From: Proteus vulgaris
GTDB taxonomy: Bacteria; Pseudomonadota; Gammaproteobacteria; Enterobacterales; Enterobacteriaceae
NCBI RefSeq assembly: GCF_023100685.1
Contig: NZ_CP090064.1
Coordinates: 1,922,001 to 1,986,000 of the forward strand
Length of the DNA: 64,000 nt
Direction of reading: 5' to 3'
Positions 18,367-28,935 of the stretch are shown in pieces. A program made the position numbers and the translations under genes. Numbering within the stretch: position 1 is the stretch's first letter; every line of letters starts with the position of its first letter. The notes beneath the pieces are model-generated. The model was not told the DNA's origin, made no database searches, and saw nothing but the letters and a program-made list of their open reading frames with translations.

Positions 18367-19005
18367 TTAAGGTGTTGGTAATGGCCATCCACCGAGCTTT
18401 TTCCAGCGATTAACTAACTCACAAAAAAGTAATGATGTGCGATTCGTATCATATAACGCACCATGAGCGAGTTTGCTATCAAAAGGTATTCCTGCAGTGA
18501 TACAGGCTTTAGCTAAAATAGTTTGCCCCAAAACTAATCCACTTAACGCCGCTGTATCAAAGGTGGCAAAAGGATGAAAAGGGTTTCGTTTTAACCCTGT
18601 TCGTTCAGCCGCAGCCATGACAAAGCTATGATCGAAATTTGCATTGTGCGCTACAATGATAGCGCGGTTACAATCAGCATCCTTCATTCCTTTGCGTACC
18701 ATTTTAAAAATTGCATGCAAGGCTTCATATTCACTGACTGCGCCACGAAGTGGGTTTGTTGGGTCAATGCCTGTAAATTCTAAGGCAGCAGGTTCTAGAT
18801 TAGCACCTTCAAAGGGATCAACATGAAAATGTAGCGTATTATCAGGTTTTAACCAACCTTGTTCATCCATTTTTAATGTAATGGCTGCAATTTCAAGTAA
18901 ACCATCTGTTTTTGCATTAAATCCACCTGTCTCAACATCAATAACAACAGGGTAGTAACCTCGAAAACGGTTACAAAGCTTATTGGGATTATTTATTTCA
19001 GGCAT
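18367..19005 (-). CDS. rnt: Ribonuclease T
   Basis: The 212-residue DEDD-type 3'-5' exonuclease trims tRNA and other stable RNA 3' ends. Exo motif I is [11 protein letters not shown] near residue 20, motif [16 protein letters not shown] with the Asp, and motif III the [13 protein letters not shown] region with His and Asp. The start is taken at the ATG that gives MPEINNP, as the codon just before it is TTG. The gene lies downstream of gloA on the same strand with about 95 bases between, as in E. coli, where gloA and rnt are paired. Confidence 0.96.
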   Translation of the reverse strand: MPEINNPNKLCNRFRGYYPVVIDVETGGFNAKTDGLLEIAAITLKMDEQGWLKPDNTLHFHVDPFEGANLEPAALEFTGIDPTNPLRGAVSEYEALHAIFKMVRKGMKDADCNRAIIVAHNANFDHSFVMAAAERTGLKRNPFHPFATFDTAALSGLVLGQTILAKACITAGIPFDSKLAHGALYDTNRTSLLFCELVNRWKKLGGWPLPTP

Positions 19006-19019
19006 CAAATTGTACTTAT

Positions 19020-19088
19020 CCGATAAAAATAAAATATCGGAAATTAATAATAAGCAAGGCCAGAAAGATAAATAGATTATCTTTCTGG
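19020..19088. repeat. Two intercistronic stem-loops between gloA and rnt
   Basis: CCGATA / TATCGG and CCAGAAAGATA / TATCTTTCTGG are neighbouring inverted repeats between the two minus-strand genes. They have no T-run and may protect or process the gloA-rnt message. Confidence 0.5.
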
Positions 19089-19100
19089 TTTAAATAAAAA

Positions 19101-19508
19101 TCAGTTACCTAGTGCGTGACTTGCACTTTTATTTTCGATGAGTTCGATTTTGTACCCATCAGGATCTTCAACAAAAGCAATAATAGTTGAGCCTCCTTTA
19201 ACTGGGCCTGCGTCACGGGTAACATTACCGCCAGCTTGACGAATAGCTTCACAGGTTGCTGCAACATCATCAACACCCAGCGCAACATGGCCAAAAGCCG
19301 TTCCCATTTCATAGCTGTTTACACCCCAGTTATAGGTTAACTCAATAACCGCACCGGTGCTCTCATCACCATAGCCAACAAAAGCTAACGAGTATTTATA
19401 TTCCTCATTCTCGCTAGTGCGTAGAAGTTGCATACCTAATACTTTGGTATAAAAATCGATAGAACGTTGTAAATCGCCTACACGAATCATGGTATGAAGT
19501 ACTCGCAT
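19101..19508 (-). CDS. gloA: Lactoylglutathione lyase (glyoxalase I)
   Basis: The 135-residue enzyme isomerises the methylglyoxal-glutathione hemithioacetal to S-lactoylglutathione. It matches E. coli GloA in length, with the metal ligands expected at His5 (MRVLHTM), Glu56 (VIELTYN), His74 (GHVALGVDD) and Glu122 (YKIELIE). It is the nickel-type class of glyoxalase I. AGAGGTTTATATG precedes the start. It is followed by rnt on the same strand, as in E. coli. Confidence 0.97.
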   Translation of the reverse strand: MRVLHTMIRVGDLQRSIDFYTKVLGMQLLRTSENEEYKYSLAFVGYGDESTGAVIELTYNWGVNSYEMGTAFGHVALGVDDVAATCEAIRQAGGNVTRDAGPVKGGSTIIAFVEDPDGYKIELIENKSASHALGN

Positions 19509-19675
19509 ATAAACCTCTCGTGTTTTTTAATGTTAAACCTTACAGATAAACTGATGGCGCAGTACTATAGCGCGTTAGAGCCCTAAAGTTCAATTTTACT
19601 ACACCCTTAACAGTTCAATCAGTGCATTGTGCAGATAATCTCTCCATTAACTATACTCTATAGTAACAAACAACA

Positions 19676-19683
19676 GGGGGGGG
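19676..19683 (+). promoter_or_regulatory. Poly-G tract forming the ydhL ribosome binding site
   Basis: An uninterrupted G8 run lies 8 bases before the ydhL ATG in a genome of low GC. Such runs can change in length by slippage; whether this one does is not known. Confidence 0.5.
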
Positions 19684-19690
19684 AAATCAA

Positions 19691-19930
19691 ATGCAAGATC
19701 AATTAGAATTTTTTGATATTCCTAGCCCTTGTATTGGACGTTGTGAAATGAATGCTCAAGGTTACTGCATGGGATGCTATCGTAATCGGCAAGAACGATT
19801 TAATTGGTCAACAATGAGCACACAAGATAAAAGAAATGTATTACGCCTTTGTCAGCAGCGTTATTTAAGATCATTTAAAAAAGGAGGGGCGACAATAGAA
19901 AAAGAAAATGAACAACTTAATTTATTTTAA
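19691..19930 (+). CDS. ydhL: DUF1289 protein YdhL
   Basis: The 79-residue protein has the DUF1289 cysteine pattern SPCIGRCEMNAQGYCMGCYR, which probably binds an Fe-S cluster or zinc, and the WSTMSTQDKRNVL helix typical of the family. E. coli YdhL lies in the same region near gloA and nemR. The Shine-Dalgarno region is unusual: a run of eight G (19676-19683) followed by AAATCAAATG, so its length could affect translation. Function is unknown. Confidence 0.9.
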   Translation: MQDQLEFFDIPSPCIGRCEMNAQGYCMGCYRNRQERFNWSTMSTQDKRNVLRLCQQRYLRSFKKGGATIEKENEQLNLF

Positions 19931-20383
19931 ATGTTCCACTTATTTTTTAATCTTGAAAAATAAATGAAGTATTGTTTTAATTCATTTTTGTTATTTATTA
20001 TAGTTAGTTGGTTTATTATTTTTTCTTTATTAATATAATTATATCTATTAAAAATATTTCTAATGACTATTTATTTGTAATTGCATGATAACAAAAATAT
20101 TTTTCTTTACGGGGGGGTAAATCGTGAAATAATGATTGTTATTATGTAAAAAAATATAGATTAGTTTTTATAACAAGGTTATTCTTTATGAACTTTCGTT
20201 GTCAGAAAGAAAATAAATTAATCAAGTATTGAAAATAATTACTTATCTAATAAATAGGAATATAATTATATTAGTTATTAAAGGTAAATATTTTAATTAA
20301 AAAGAATAGGTAAATGTTGTATTAAAAATGAATATCTAAACTTTGCAATAAGTTGACTGAAAATACTAATTAAGGAGAGATAA
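19931..20383. other. slyA upstream region, AT-rich
   Basis: About 450 bases without a convincing gene. It contains a G7 run near 20111 and the presumed slyA promoter. A 24-codon hydrophobic frame near 19965 has no ribosome binding site and is not called. Confidence 0.5.
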
Positions 20384-20812
20384 GTGGAATCAACATTAGG
20401 AGCAGATTTGGCGCGTTTAGTTCGATTATGGCGTGCTTTAATTGATCATCGTCTCAAACCATTAAAATTAACTCAAACCCATTGGATCACTTTGTATAAT
20501 ATTAGCCAATTACCACCAGAGCAGTCACAAATTCAATTGGCTAAAGCTATAGGTATAGAGCAACCATCTTTAGTAAGAACACTAGATCAACTGGAAGAAA
20601 AAAAACTGATATGTAGACATACATGTGCAAATGATCGTAGAGCAAAACGTATAAAATTAACAAACGAATCTGAACCTTTTATTAATGAAGTCTATGCAGT
20701 TATAGAACAAACAAGACGAGAGATATTGGGTGATATTCGACGAGATGAGATTGAAACGTTAATTGGTATTATTCAAAAGTTGGAAAAAAATATAAATAGA
20801 CTAAATAGCTAA
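20384..20812 (+). CDS. slyA: MarR-family regulator SlyA
   Basis: The 142-residue protein has the winged-helix MarR fold. It starts with GTG ([21 protein letters not shown]) after AAGGAGAGATAA and holds the recognition region [20 protein letters not shown] and the wing [12 protein letters not shown]. SlyA dimers counter H-NS silencing and control envelope and virulence genes in enterobacteria. The opposite-strand slyB and then anmK follow, as in E. coli. Confidence 0.96.
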   Translation: MESTLGADLARLVRLWRALIDHRLKPLKLTQTHWITLYNISQLPPEQSQIQLAKAIGIEQPSLVRTLDQLEEKKLICRHTCANDRRAKRIKLTNESEPFINEVYAVIEQTRREILGDIRRDEIETLIGIIQKLEKNINRLNS

Positions 20813-20943
20813 TAATTTCAAAATCAATATATAATCTATTTAAATAAAGATTAATTACTATTGTGATAATAATTATTACGTGAGGGTAATAAATAGGTAG
20901 GTTATATATTTAATCTCTCTTTAAATTTATTATTATAGATCAT

Positions 20944-20977
20944 AAAAAAACAGGCAACATTAAGTTGCCTGTTTTTT
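20944..20977. terminator. Shared terminator of slyA and slyB
   Basis: AAAAAAACAGGCAAC / GTTGCCTGTTTTTT around loop ATTAA is a strong stem. It lies between convergent slyA and slyB. Confidence 0.93.
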
Positions 20978-20986
20978 ATCCATGAA

Positions 20987-21454
20987 TTATCGAGGAGATA
21001 CAGTTAAATTATTTCCATTACCAATAACAGCAACACGTTGACCTTGGCTATAAACAGTATTATCTGCTTTTTGAACGATTGCCACAGTTTTACCGCTATC
21101 TAGACGAACTTCAATTTGAACACCTTTGGTAGTATTTAATGCACCTTGTGCTTGTTGTCCAGCCATACCACCTGCGATTGCACCAGCTGCTGTTGCAAGG
21201 TTACGGCCTGTGCCACCACCAATTGTGTTACCTAACATTCCGCCAAGAACAGCACCACCAATGGCACCTAAGATATTCTCATCACTGCCTGCCTGAATAT
21301 TAACCGCACGAACAGAAACAATCGTACCATAAGTAATATTTTGCGCTTGTTTAGCTTGGCTTGCTGTGTAAGTGTCGCCCGATAATGAACTTGTGTTCAC
21401 ACAACCAGTAAGAACGGTCATCGTAAAAAGACCAATAAGTAAATGCTTAAACAT
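20987..21454 (-). CDS. slyB: Outer-membrane lipoprotein SlyB
   Basis: The 155-residue protein (same length as E. coli) has the lipobox LTGC (Cys17) and a glycine-zipper segment NILGAIGGAVLGGMLGNTIG / GRNLATAAGAIAGGMAG, followed by a beta domain ending VTVSPR. The start is the ATG of MFKHLLIGLF after AGGAGTAACT; the upstream extension is leader. SlyB protects outer-membrane integrity and is a PhoPQ target in enterobacteria. It converges on slyA and is divergent from anmK. Confidence 0.96.
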   Translation of the reverse strand: MFKHLLIGLFTMTVLTGCVNTSSLSGDTYTASQAKQAQNITYGTIVSVRAVNIQAGSDENILGAIGGAVLGGMLGNTIGGGTGRNLATAAGAIAGGMAGQQAQGALNTTKGVQIEVRLDSGKTVAIVQKADNTVYSQGQRVAVIGNGNNLTVSPR

Positions 21455-21675
21455 AGTTACTCCTAAAGAAAACCTGAGGTACATTGTTCAGGTTATACCA
21501 ATGTTGTCTAGTATCAGTTATAGACTATTTTTTACTTATGTCGACACTGATTTTAATAATATATAGCTTACTATATAGTAAAGGCCGATAGTAAAAACAG
21601 AAGAGATTTCTGAAAAAAGAGAATATAACATTATATGTTAAAAATTTGCATCATCTTGATTATAAGGAAAAGAAC

Positions 21676-22788
21676 ATGAGAGCAGGGCGATACATTGGCG
21701 TGATGTCTGGCACAAGCTTAGATGGTGTTGATGTTGTATTAGCTGCAATCAATAATAAGTTCGTTGCACAACAAGAAACTCATTTTTTACCTTATCCACA
21801 ACTTCTACGTCAACGTATTTTAGCTGTTTGCCAAGGACAACCCACTACTCTACATGAGCTAGGCTTATTAGACGCACAATTAGGAGAGCTATATGCTCAA
21901 GCAATTATAGAGTTACTGGCAAAAGTAAAACTGAGTGCAAGCGATATTACGGCGATAGGGTGCCATGGACAAACGGTCTGGCATGAACCTGAAAGTGATA
22001 TGCCATTTACTATGCAAATCGGTGACAACAATCGTGTGGCTGCATTGACAGGGATCACCACTGTCGGTGATTTCCGTCGTCGTGATATTGCATATGGTGG
22101 ACAAGGCGCGCCTTTAGTGCCTGCTTTTCACCTTGCAGTATTAGGGCATTCTATCGAGAGACGTATTATTTTAAATATTGGGGGTATTGCCAATATTTCA
22201 TTATTATTGCCTGGTGTTGCAGTAAAAGGCTATGACACTGGCCCTGGCAATATGTTGTTAGATAGCTGGAACTGGATACACAACCAAACGCCTTATGATG
22301 ATAATGGGCAATGGGCAGCAACTGGAAAAGTAAATGCTGCATTATTAAAAGATATGCTGTCTGATCCTTATTTTTCTCGTTCAGCACCTAAAAGTACCGG
22401 GCGAGAATATTTTAATACGCAATGGTTAAACTATCACTTAGCAAGAGTACCTAATGTTTTCCCTGAAGATGTACAAGCCACTTTAGTTGAATTAACCGCT
22501 ATCAGTATTGTGCAACAAATACAATTAAGCGGGGGATGTGAACGTCTTTTAGTCTGTGGTGGAGGTGCTAGAAATGGGCAAATTATGCATCGTTTGGCCT
22601 CATTATTACCAGGCACAGAAGTAGCACCTACAGATAAATATGGTTTAAGTGGTGATGATATGGAAGCGCTTGCATTTGCTTGGCTCGCAGCTAGAACTAT
22701 TGCCAATGAATCAGGAAATTTACCTTCTGTCACAGGGGCATCAAGAGAAACCGTTTTAGGGGCGATTTACCCTACAAATCCTCGTTAA
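21676..22788 (+). CDS. anmK: Anhydro-N-acetylmuramic acid kinase
   Basis: The 370-residue enzyme phosphorylates and cleaves 1,6-anhydro-MurNAc to MurNAc-6-phosphate in cell wall recycling. It opens [21 protein letters not shown], with the phosphate-binding SGTSLDG loop, and has the sugar-kinase blocks GHDGQTVWH-like near 100, [15 protein letters not shown], and CGGGARN near 300. The start follows AAGGAAAAGAAC. It is divergent from slyB, as in E. coli, and 45 bases upstream of pdxH, so the two may be co-transcribed. Confidence 0.97.
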   Translation: MRAGRYIGVMSGTSLDGVDVVLAAINNKFVAQQETHFLPYPQLLRQRILAVCQGQPTTLHELGLLDAQLGELYAQAIIELLAKVKLSASDITAIGCHGQTVWHEPESDMPFTMQIGDNNRVAALTGITTVGDFRRRDIAYGGQGAPLVPAFHLAVLGHSIERRIILNIGGIANISLLLPGVAVKGYDTGPGNMLLDSWNWIHNQTPYDDNGQWAATGKVNAALLKDMLSDPYFSRSAPKSTGREYFNTQWLNYHLARVPNVFPEDVQATLVELTAISIVQQIQLSGGCERLLVCGGGARNGQIMHRLASLLPGTEVAPTDKYGLSGDDMEALAFAWLAARTIANESGNLPSVTGASRETVLGAIYPTNPR

Positions 22789-22833
22789 GCGTGATATGCT
22801 GAATGCAGTTTCTCAAAAGAGAGAGAATGAAAA

Positions 22834-23487
22834 ATGACAGATCTTGATTTTATTGATGTTGCTGATTTACGCCGTGAATATATGAAAGGTGGATTACGAC
22901 GTCATGAACTAACTGAACAGCCATTGGTATTGTTTGAGAAATGGCTAAAACAAGCTTGTGAAGCGCGTTTAAGCGATCCTACAGCAATGTGTGTTGCAAC
23001 TGTTGATGAAAATGGACAACCTTACCAGCGTATCGTGTTATTAAAGCACTTTGACGAACATGGATTAGTTTTTTACACCAACTTGGGCAGTCGTAAAGCG
23101 AGTCATTTAGAGCATAACCAAAGAGTGAGTTTGTTATTTCCTTGGTATCCCTTAGAAAGACAAGTCTGTTTTTTAGGGAAGGCAGAAAAACTTTCGCCTA
23201 TTGAAGTTTTAAAATACTTCCACAGTCGCCCTAAAGATAGTCAAATTGCGGCTTGGGCTTCTCAACAGTCTTCTCGCATTTCTGCAAGAGGCGTGTTGGA
23301 AAGTAAGTTTATGGAATTAAAACAGAAATTCCAAAATGGAGAAGTCCCATTACCGAGTTTCTGGGGTGGATATCGTGTGACATTTGAATCTGTTGAATTT
23401 TGGCAAGGACGAGAAAATCGTCTACACGATCGCTTTATTTACCAAAAATCACCACAAGGATGGGATATTGAGCGATTAGCACCTTAA
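22834..23487 (+). CDS. pdxH: Pyridoxine/pyridoxamine 5'-phosphate oxidase
   Basis: The 217-residue FMN enzyme makes pyridoxal phosphate from PNP or PMP. It shows the family blocks [55 protein letters not shown] and the C-terminal substrate-binding [26 protein letters not shown] precedes the ATG. Together with pdxY one gene further on, it puts two PLP salvage enzymes on both sides of tyrS. The same order, pdxH-tyrS-pdxY-gst, occurs in E. coli. Confidence 0.97.
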   Translation: MTDLDFIDVADLRREYMKGGLRRHELTEQPLVLFEKWLKQACEARLSDPTAMCVATVDENGQPYQRIVLLKHFDEHGLVFYTNLGSRKASHLEHNQRVSLLFPWYPLERQVCFLGKAEKLSPIEVLKYFHSRPKDSQIAAWASQQSSRISARGVLESKFMELKQKFQNGEVPLPSFWGGYRVTFESVEFWQGRENRLHDRFIYQKSPQGWDIERLAP

Positions 23488-23617
23488 TGGTGCTAATAAA
23501 TTTGTCTCAAAAAGTCTTTTTCTACTGGTACTTAACGTAGTGGCGCTTTATGCTATACCACTTGTGTTTCACTTATATTTTAAATAGACAAAAAACAATA
23601 AACCGATGGAGTCATTG

Positions 23618-24892
23618 ATGTCTAGCAAGAACCTAATCACACAATTGCAGGAGCGTGGGCTAATCGCTCAGGTCACGGATGAGGCAGCTTTAGTAGAGCG
23701 TTTGGAGCAAGGTCCTATCGCTCTCTATTGTGGCTTCGATCCTACCGCTGATAGCCTGCACTTGGGGCATTTGGTTCCTTTGCTGTGTTTAAAACGATTC
23801 CAACTAGCCGGGCATAAGCCTGTGGCGTTGGTGGGTGGTGCAACGGGTCTGATTGGTGATCCTAGTTTTAAAGCCACCGAGCGCAAACTGAATACCCAAG
23901 ATACTGTTCACGAATGGGTAGAAAAAATTCGTAAACAAGTGTCACCTTTCTTAGATTTCGACAGTGGTGAAAACAGTGCGGAATTAGCAAACAACTATGA
24001 CTGGTTTGGTCAAATGGATGTGCTGACATTCCTGCGTGATATCGGTAAACACTTCTCTGTGAACCAAATGATCAACAAAGAAGCGGTTAAACAGCGTTTA
24101 AACCGTGACGATGTGGGTATCTCTTTTACTGAATTCGCCTATAACCTATTACAAGCTTATGACTTCGCGTCATTAAATACGCATTTAGGTGTTGAATTAC
24201 AAATCGGTGGCTCTGATCAGTGGGGTAATATCACTTCAGGTATCGATTTAACCCGCCGTTTCAATCAGAAACAAGTATTTGGTATGACTGTACCATTAAT
24301 TACTAAATCTGACGGAACTAAATTCGGTAAGACAGAAGGTGGTGCGGTTTGGTTAGATCCTAAGAAAACAAGCCCATACAAATTCTATCAGTTCTGGATC
24401 AATACAGCAGATGCTGACGTTTATCGCTTCTTAAAATTCTTCACCTTTATGAGCATTGAAGAAATTAATGCACTTGAAGAAGAAGATAAAAATAGCGGTC
24501 AAGCGCCTCGTGCTCAACGTGTATTAGCAGAACTAGTTACGGGTTTAGTTCACGGTGAAGAGGGATTAGTCGCTGCTAAACGTATTACAGAAAGCTTATT
24601 CTCTGGTGCAATTGCAGACTTAACACAAGCTGATCTTGAACAATTAGCACAAGACGGTATGCCGACAATTGAATTAGAAAAAGGCAGTGATTTGCAACAA
24701 GCGCTGGTTAACGCAGAATTAGTTCCTTCTCGTGGTCAGGCTCGTACAATGATTGGCTCTAACGCTGTTTCAATTAACGGTGAAAAACAAGACAATCCTG
24801 AATACGTCTTTGAAGAAAAAGATTTCTTATTTGGTCATTATTCTATTTTACGTCGCGGTAAAAAACACTACTGCCTTGTTATCTGGAAATAA
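23618..24892 (+). CDS. tyrS: Tyrosyl-tRNA synthetase
   Basis: The 424-residue class I synthetase matches E. coli TyrS in length. It has the HIGH-type motif LHLGH in [14 protein letters not shown], the KMSKS-type motif KFGKT, and the C-terminal S4 RNA-binding domain from about residue 355. The start is the ATG of [10 protein letters not shown] after GGAGTCATTG; an in-frame start four codons earlier is less likely. It attaches tyrosine to tRNA-Tyr. A terminator follows immediately. Confidence 0.98.
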   Translation: MSSKNLITQLQERGLIAQVTDEAALVERLEQGPIALYCGFDPTADSLHLGHLVPLLCLKRFQLAGHKPVALVGGATGLIGDPSFKATERKLNTQDTVHEWVEKIRKQVSPFLDFDSGENSAELANNYDWFGQMDVLTFLRDIGKHFSVNQMINKEAVKQRLNRDDVGISFTEFAYNLLQAYDFASLNTHLGVELQIGGSDQWGNITSGIDLTRRFNQKQVFGMTVPLITKSDGTKFGKTEGGAVWLDPKKTSPYKFYQFWINTADADVYRFLKFFTFMSIEEINALEEEDKNSGQAPRAQRVLAELVTGLVHGEEGLVAAKRITESLFSGAIADLTQADLEQLAQDGMPTIELEKGSDLQQALVNAELVPSRGQARTMIGSNAVSINGEKQDNPEYVFEEKDFLFGHYSILRRGKKHYCLVIWK

Positions 24893-24900
24893 TTGACAGT

Positions 24901-24930
24901 AAAGGGCAGCCGGTGAGTTGCCCTTTTTCT
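24901..24930 (+). terminator. tyrS terminator
   Basis: AAAGGGCA / TGCCCTTT with loop GCCGGTGAGT is followed by TTTTTCTT, a few bases after the tyrS stop. Confidence 0.88.
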
Positions 24931-25013
24931 TAATAACAATAAATAACGTATATACCTCGCCTATGATGATAAAGCTTGGGTGTTGTGTGTATTCACAATA
25001 ATCGGTTTATGTC

Positions 25014-25883
25014 ATGAAAAATATACTCTCTATTCAATCTCATGTTGTTTTCGGTCACGCGGGTAACAGTGCTTCTGAGTTTCCAATGCGTCGGATGGGT
25101 GTGAACGTTTGGCCTTTAAATACAGTGCAATTTTCAAACCACACACAGTACCCAGAAAAATGGACTGGATGTGTTATGTCAGCAGAACATATTACAGAAA
25201 TTGTTGATGGTATTGCCGCAATCGGCAAGCTCTCACAATGTGATGCTGTACTAAGTGGTTATTTGGGATCGGCTGAACAAGGTTTGCGTATTGTTGATAT
25301 CGTTAAAAAAGTAAAACAAGCCAATCCTAACGCATGGTATTTTTGTGATCCTGTGATGGGGCATCCTGAAAAAGGTTGTATTGTCCCTCCTGCAGTTTCA
25401 GGTGTGCTGTGTGAAGAAGCTTTACCAATTAGCGATATTATTGCCCCTAATCTTTTAGAGCTTGAAACATTAAGTGGTGGTAAAGCACTTCACAACGTTG
25501 ATGAGTGCGTAAACGCTGCTCGTGAATTGTGTAAACAAGGCCCTAAGATTGTATTAGTAAAACACTTATCACGTGCTGGATATCGCCATGATCGCTTTGA
25601 AATGCTGTTAGTAACCGCAGAACATAGTTGGCATGTTAGTCGCCCATTAGTTGATTTTGGTGAGCGTCAACCCGTGGGAGTCGGTGATTTAACCAGTGGT
25701 TTAATGCTGGTGGATTTACTCAAAGGGGTTGAGTTACAAACTGCATTAGAACACGTTGCCGCGGCAGTTTATGAAGTGATGCTCAAAACGAAAGAAATGA
25801 ATGAGTACGAATTGCAACTCGTTGCTGCACAAGATCAAATGGTGCATCCAACACATAGATTCTGCGCAACACAGATAGATTAA
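25014..25883 (+). CDS. pdxY: Pyridoxal kinase PdxY
   Basis: The 289-residue ribokinase-family enzyme phosphorylates pyridoxal for PLP salvage. Visible blocks are [20 protein letters not shown] at the start, CDPVMGH near 114, [11 protein letters not shown] and the catalytic GVGDLTSG (anion hole and Asp). E. coli PdxY has 287 residues. It sits downstream of tyrS, as in E. coli. The Shine-Dalgarno is weak, but the N-terminus fixes the start. Confidence 0.96.
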   Translation: MKNILSIQSHVVFGHAGNSASEFPMRRMGVNVWPLNTVQFSNHTQYPEKWTGCVMSAEHITEIVDGIAAIGKLSQCDAVLSGYLGSAEQGLRIVDIVKKVKQANPNAWYFCDPVMGHPEKGCIVPPAVSGVLCEEALPISDIIAPNLLELETLSGGKALHNVDECVNAARELCKQGPKIVLVKHLSRAGYRHDRFEMLLVTAEHSWHVSRPLVDFGERQPVGVGDLTSGLMLVDLLKGVELQTALEHVAAAVYEVMLKTKEMNEYELQLVAAQDQMVHPTHRFCATQID

Positions 25884-25911
25884 TTGCAATAAAACAAATT
25901 TGATTAGAACC

Positions 25912-25942
25912 AGAACGGAGGCTTAATAGTTTCCGTTTTTTT
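25912..25942 (+). terminator. pdxY terminator
   Basis: AACGGA / TCCGTT with the loop GGCTTAATAGTT and a following T-run, about 30 bases after the pdxY stop. Confidence 0.8.
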
Positions 25943-25978
25943 AGGAGCCAGTTGTAAGATATCAATGGATTATACGTA

Positions 25979-26470
25979 TTATAAGCCGTCTATCTCATCT
26001 TCACTCATTAGATTATTGATAAAAACATCAAATGAAGGAGCTAAATAGAGTTGAGCATTTTTATGGTTTTCTTCAAGAGTTAGTTCATCATTAAAGAGAT
26101 CTATCGCATAAAATAGCACACTATTATCATCTTGATTAATGCAGAAAAAATTCCCACCCCAATCAATAGCAAAGGGGATGATGTTTTGAGGAATAACTTT
26201 TTTTTCAATCATATAATAATAACAATTATCGAGTAATGAAGTACTACTATCTAAAGTTAAGTTACAGTGTTTTATGGATTTAAACTTTGCAATTTCAAGA
26301 GGTTCAATATCATTATTGATATAATACCAACTCTTTAAAGGGACTCCTCCATTAAATTGTAGGTAATGTTCAACAAAATCATTAGAAAATTTATATTTTA
26401 AATTATTCTCCAATTGTTCTATTTCAAACAAAGAAATGTTTTTTTCGCAGTGTTCGAAATTATTATTCAT
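25979..26470 (-). CDS. SMI1/KNR4 (SUKH) family immunity-like protein
   Basis: The 163-residue protein has the SUKH layout: an N-terminal helix IEQLENNLKYKFSNDFVEHYLQFNGG, which ends in the conserved NGG, and a later IIPFAIDWGGNFFCINQ block. Bacterial SUKH proteins are mostly immunity proteins against contact-dependent or T6SS nuclease toxins; some are orphans. It follows another unknown gene by 21 bases on the same strand, so the two form a pair. No toxin gene is visible nearby. AAAGGAAATAAA precedes the ATG. The pair interrupts the pdxY-gst order of E. coli. Confidence 0.82.
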   Translation of the reverse strand: MNNNFEHCEKNISLFEIEQLENNLKYKFSNDFVEHYLQFNGGVPLKSWYYINNDIEPLEIAKFKSIKHCNLTLDSSTSLLDNCYYYMIEKKVIPQNIIPFAIDWGGNFFCINQDDNSVLFYAIDLFNDELTLEENHKNAQLYLAPSFDVFINNLMSEDEIDGL

Positions 26471-26491
26471 TTTATTTCCTTTATTTTTATA

Positions 26492-26950
26492 TTAACTTTC
26501 TTTTTTTAGTAAGTTTTCTATATTTTGAAAATCAATAGCATAATCATTAAGAACAATACCTTTAAAGGTTACTAACTTATTAAAAAATCCTTGAGCATGT
26601 AATGCCATTGTTTTTATAAGCAGGTGTTTATTAATAAACGATTTTCTTGAACTGTTAGCATTGATGGTAATGAGCACGTTTTCATTGATAGGCTGAAATT
26701 TTATTTCAATAGGCTGGTCAGGAAAGTTGGTTTTAAACTCTTGATTTTCATTTATTTTAACTAAACCTTCGACTAGATAGCTCCATAGTTGGTCAACATA
26801 ATCCCACATGCTTATATCGATTATTTTAGTATTATAAATAGATAATTCTATGGCACCTTCAATATAGAAAGTATCTTTTAATAAACCATTATAGTCATTG
26901 ATATTAATAAAATTATCTCTTATTTTTAAGTAAGTCGAAACGTTAATCAT
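26492..26950 (-). CDS. Unknown protein paired with the SUKH gene
   Basis: I do not recognise this 152-residue protein. It has no signal peptide or membrane helix. The centre WDYVDQLWSYLVEGLVKINE and the following FPDQPIEIKF strand, with AT-rich codons, look like the small immunity-type proteins found near polymorphic toxins, but this is only inference. It is the first gene of a two-gene minus-strand unit with the SUKH gene. GGATATTACATG precedes the ATG. Immunity modules often occur as such clusters without their toxin. Confidence 0.72.
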   Translation of the reverse strand: MINVSTYLKIRDNFININDYNGLLKDTFYIEGAIELSIYNTKIIDISMWDYVDQLWSYLVEGLVKINENQEFKTNFPDQPIEIKFQPINENVLITINANSSRKSFINKHLLIKTMALHAQGFFNKLVTFKGIVLNDYAIDFQNIENLLKKES

Positions 26951-27060
26951 GTAATATCCTATTAGCCTAGTAAAGTCATTTCCCTGAGTACTTTTTAGAT
27001 ACAGATATGAAAGTGTATTACTTTAGATAACCACATTTATTGTCTGTGCATTTAAAAGAG

Positions 27061-27095
27061 AATAGCTCAAGTAATTATATGTCACTTGAGCTATT
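27061..27095 (-). terminator. gst terminator (minus strand)
   Basis: AATAGCTCAAGT / ACTTGAGCTATT with an 11-base loop, directly downstream of the minus-strand gst stop and followed on that strand by TCTCTTTT. Confidence 0.8.
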
Positions 27096-27118
27096 TAAAT
27101 TAAAAAATAGAAAAGAGA

Positions 27119-27790
<672 letters not shown>

Positions 27791-27928
27791 TCATTAACAT
27801 AAGATAATAAGGCGTTCTAAGAAATTAGCAAACTCAAATGATGCGAATGAAAAAGGCTTTTGTAAATCTGTGAACAAGACAGATAATTGATGAAATTATA
27901 AGAAAATAAGTATTCTTTATATTAATTA

Positions 27929-28630
27929 TCATTCTTCAAATGAAGGTAGGAAAGAAATATCAAGGTAATAAATCTTGGGATTTCTCTTATCAACATAGAC
28001 TGTAACCAGTTCTTTATTAATATAAGGAGTGGGATCAAAAAATATATAACCACTTTTATAACGAATTAAACGATTATTTAATGTGTCATGATAATCTGCA
28101 ATGATTTGATAAGGAGAACGGTGATTAATTCGAATATTATTATTAATAATGACCTCAGATATTTTTACATTAATAGGCATACCATCACGTTTCAATCGTT
28201 GATTTCTATTGGCTTTTCTTCTTATAAAATACAGAGGGATAAGTCCCGTTGAGGCAAATACCAAGCCAAAAATACCTAATATAGTGCCTGCACCATATAA
28301 GCCTAAAAAGTTGTTAATTGTCGCTCTTTGAGGATCATTTTGAAGATAAATAACACTAATGTTTTCACCAAGATGAAAACGAGGTGGGTTACTTCCTTCT
28401 AGTGAGCGAAAAGTAATTTTTCTATTATCATTAGTAGTAAATTGAATAATAGGGTGATAAACATTTCTCTCATTAGAGGATTGACTCATACTTTGATCAA
28501 TAACAATACCCGTTGTTTCTATGCCATTTCTTACTAAATGTAATTCTGATTTAATAACAAATAAAGCAACGATAAAAATAATCACGCCGATAATGGCAAA
28601 AATATAAAACAGAAATTTAAATTTCTTCAT
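27929..28630 (-). CDS. DUF3592 membrane protein
   Basis: The 233-residue protein has an N-terminal helix (about 5-27, FLFYIFAIIGVIIFIVALFV) and a second helix near 112-135 followed by RRKANRNQ. Each helix is next to a DUF3592-like beta domain: GIETTGIVIDQS...YHPIIQFTTNDNRKITF and PINVKISEVII...PYQIIADY. It is probably an inner-membrane protein with a duplicated DUF3592 module. The function is unknown. It is flanked by gst and fabI and is absent from this order in E. coli. The upstream end is a 200-base gene-poor stretch. Confidence 0.8.
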   Translation of the reverse strand: MKKFKFLFYIFAIIGVIIFIVALFVIKSELHLVRNGIETTGIVIDQSMSQSSNERNVYHPIIQFTTNDNRKITFRSLEGSNPPRFHLGENISVIYLQNDPQRATINNFLGLYGAGTILGIFGLVFASTGLIPLYFIRRKANRNQRLKRDGMPINVKISEVIINNNIRINHRSPYQIIADYHDTLNNRLIRYKSGYIFFDPTPYINKELVTVYVDKRNPKIYYLDISFLPSFEE

Positions 28631-28852
28631 ACATTAAATCCTTTTATTAATATGTGATTATTTTATCTGTAATAAGTGAGAAGATTATAGGAATTAACTA
28701 AAAAACAAAAGTTATATTTATCTAAAAAGTAATTACTCTAAATATGAAGTTCAAAAAGAGTGAAAACAAGATGAAATATGGATGTTTATCAACAAAAGAG
28801 CCAAATAATTAAACATAGAAAAAGCTTAAAAAAATCTAACAGGGAGGATGAA

Positions 28853-28933
28853 ATGAATATACGCAGGAATGTTATTCTCACAAAAAAGCCAGCCTTAATG
28901 ATTTTAGGCTGGCTTTTGTTATTTAGGCAATAG
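28853..28933 (+). CDS. Possible 26-residue small membrane protein
   Basis: The frame MNIRRNVILTKKPALMILGW continues LLLFRQ. It is basic at the N-terminus and has a hydrophobic stretch, and AGGGAGGATGAA gives a good ribosome binding site. It overlaps the hairpin that serves as fabI terminator, so the hydrophobic codons may only mirror the stem. No known homologue comes to mind. It may be a coincidence. Confidence 0.3.
   Translation: MNIRRNVILTKKPALMILGWLLLFRQ
28882..28917. terminator. fabI terminator
   Basis: AAAAAAGCCAGCCT / AGGCTGGCTTTT is a strong stem, directly downstream of the minus-strand fabI stop; the A-run gives the T-run on that strand. It could also act on the plus strand. Confidence 0.88.
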
Positions 28934-28935
28934 AG

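Noticed and set aside
19965..20040. Hydrophobic 24-codon frame after ydhL
   Set aside because: No ribosome binding site and T-rich codons; likely chance.
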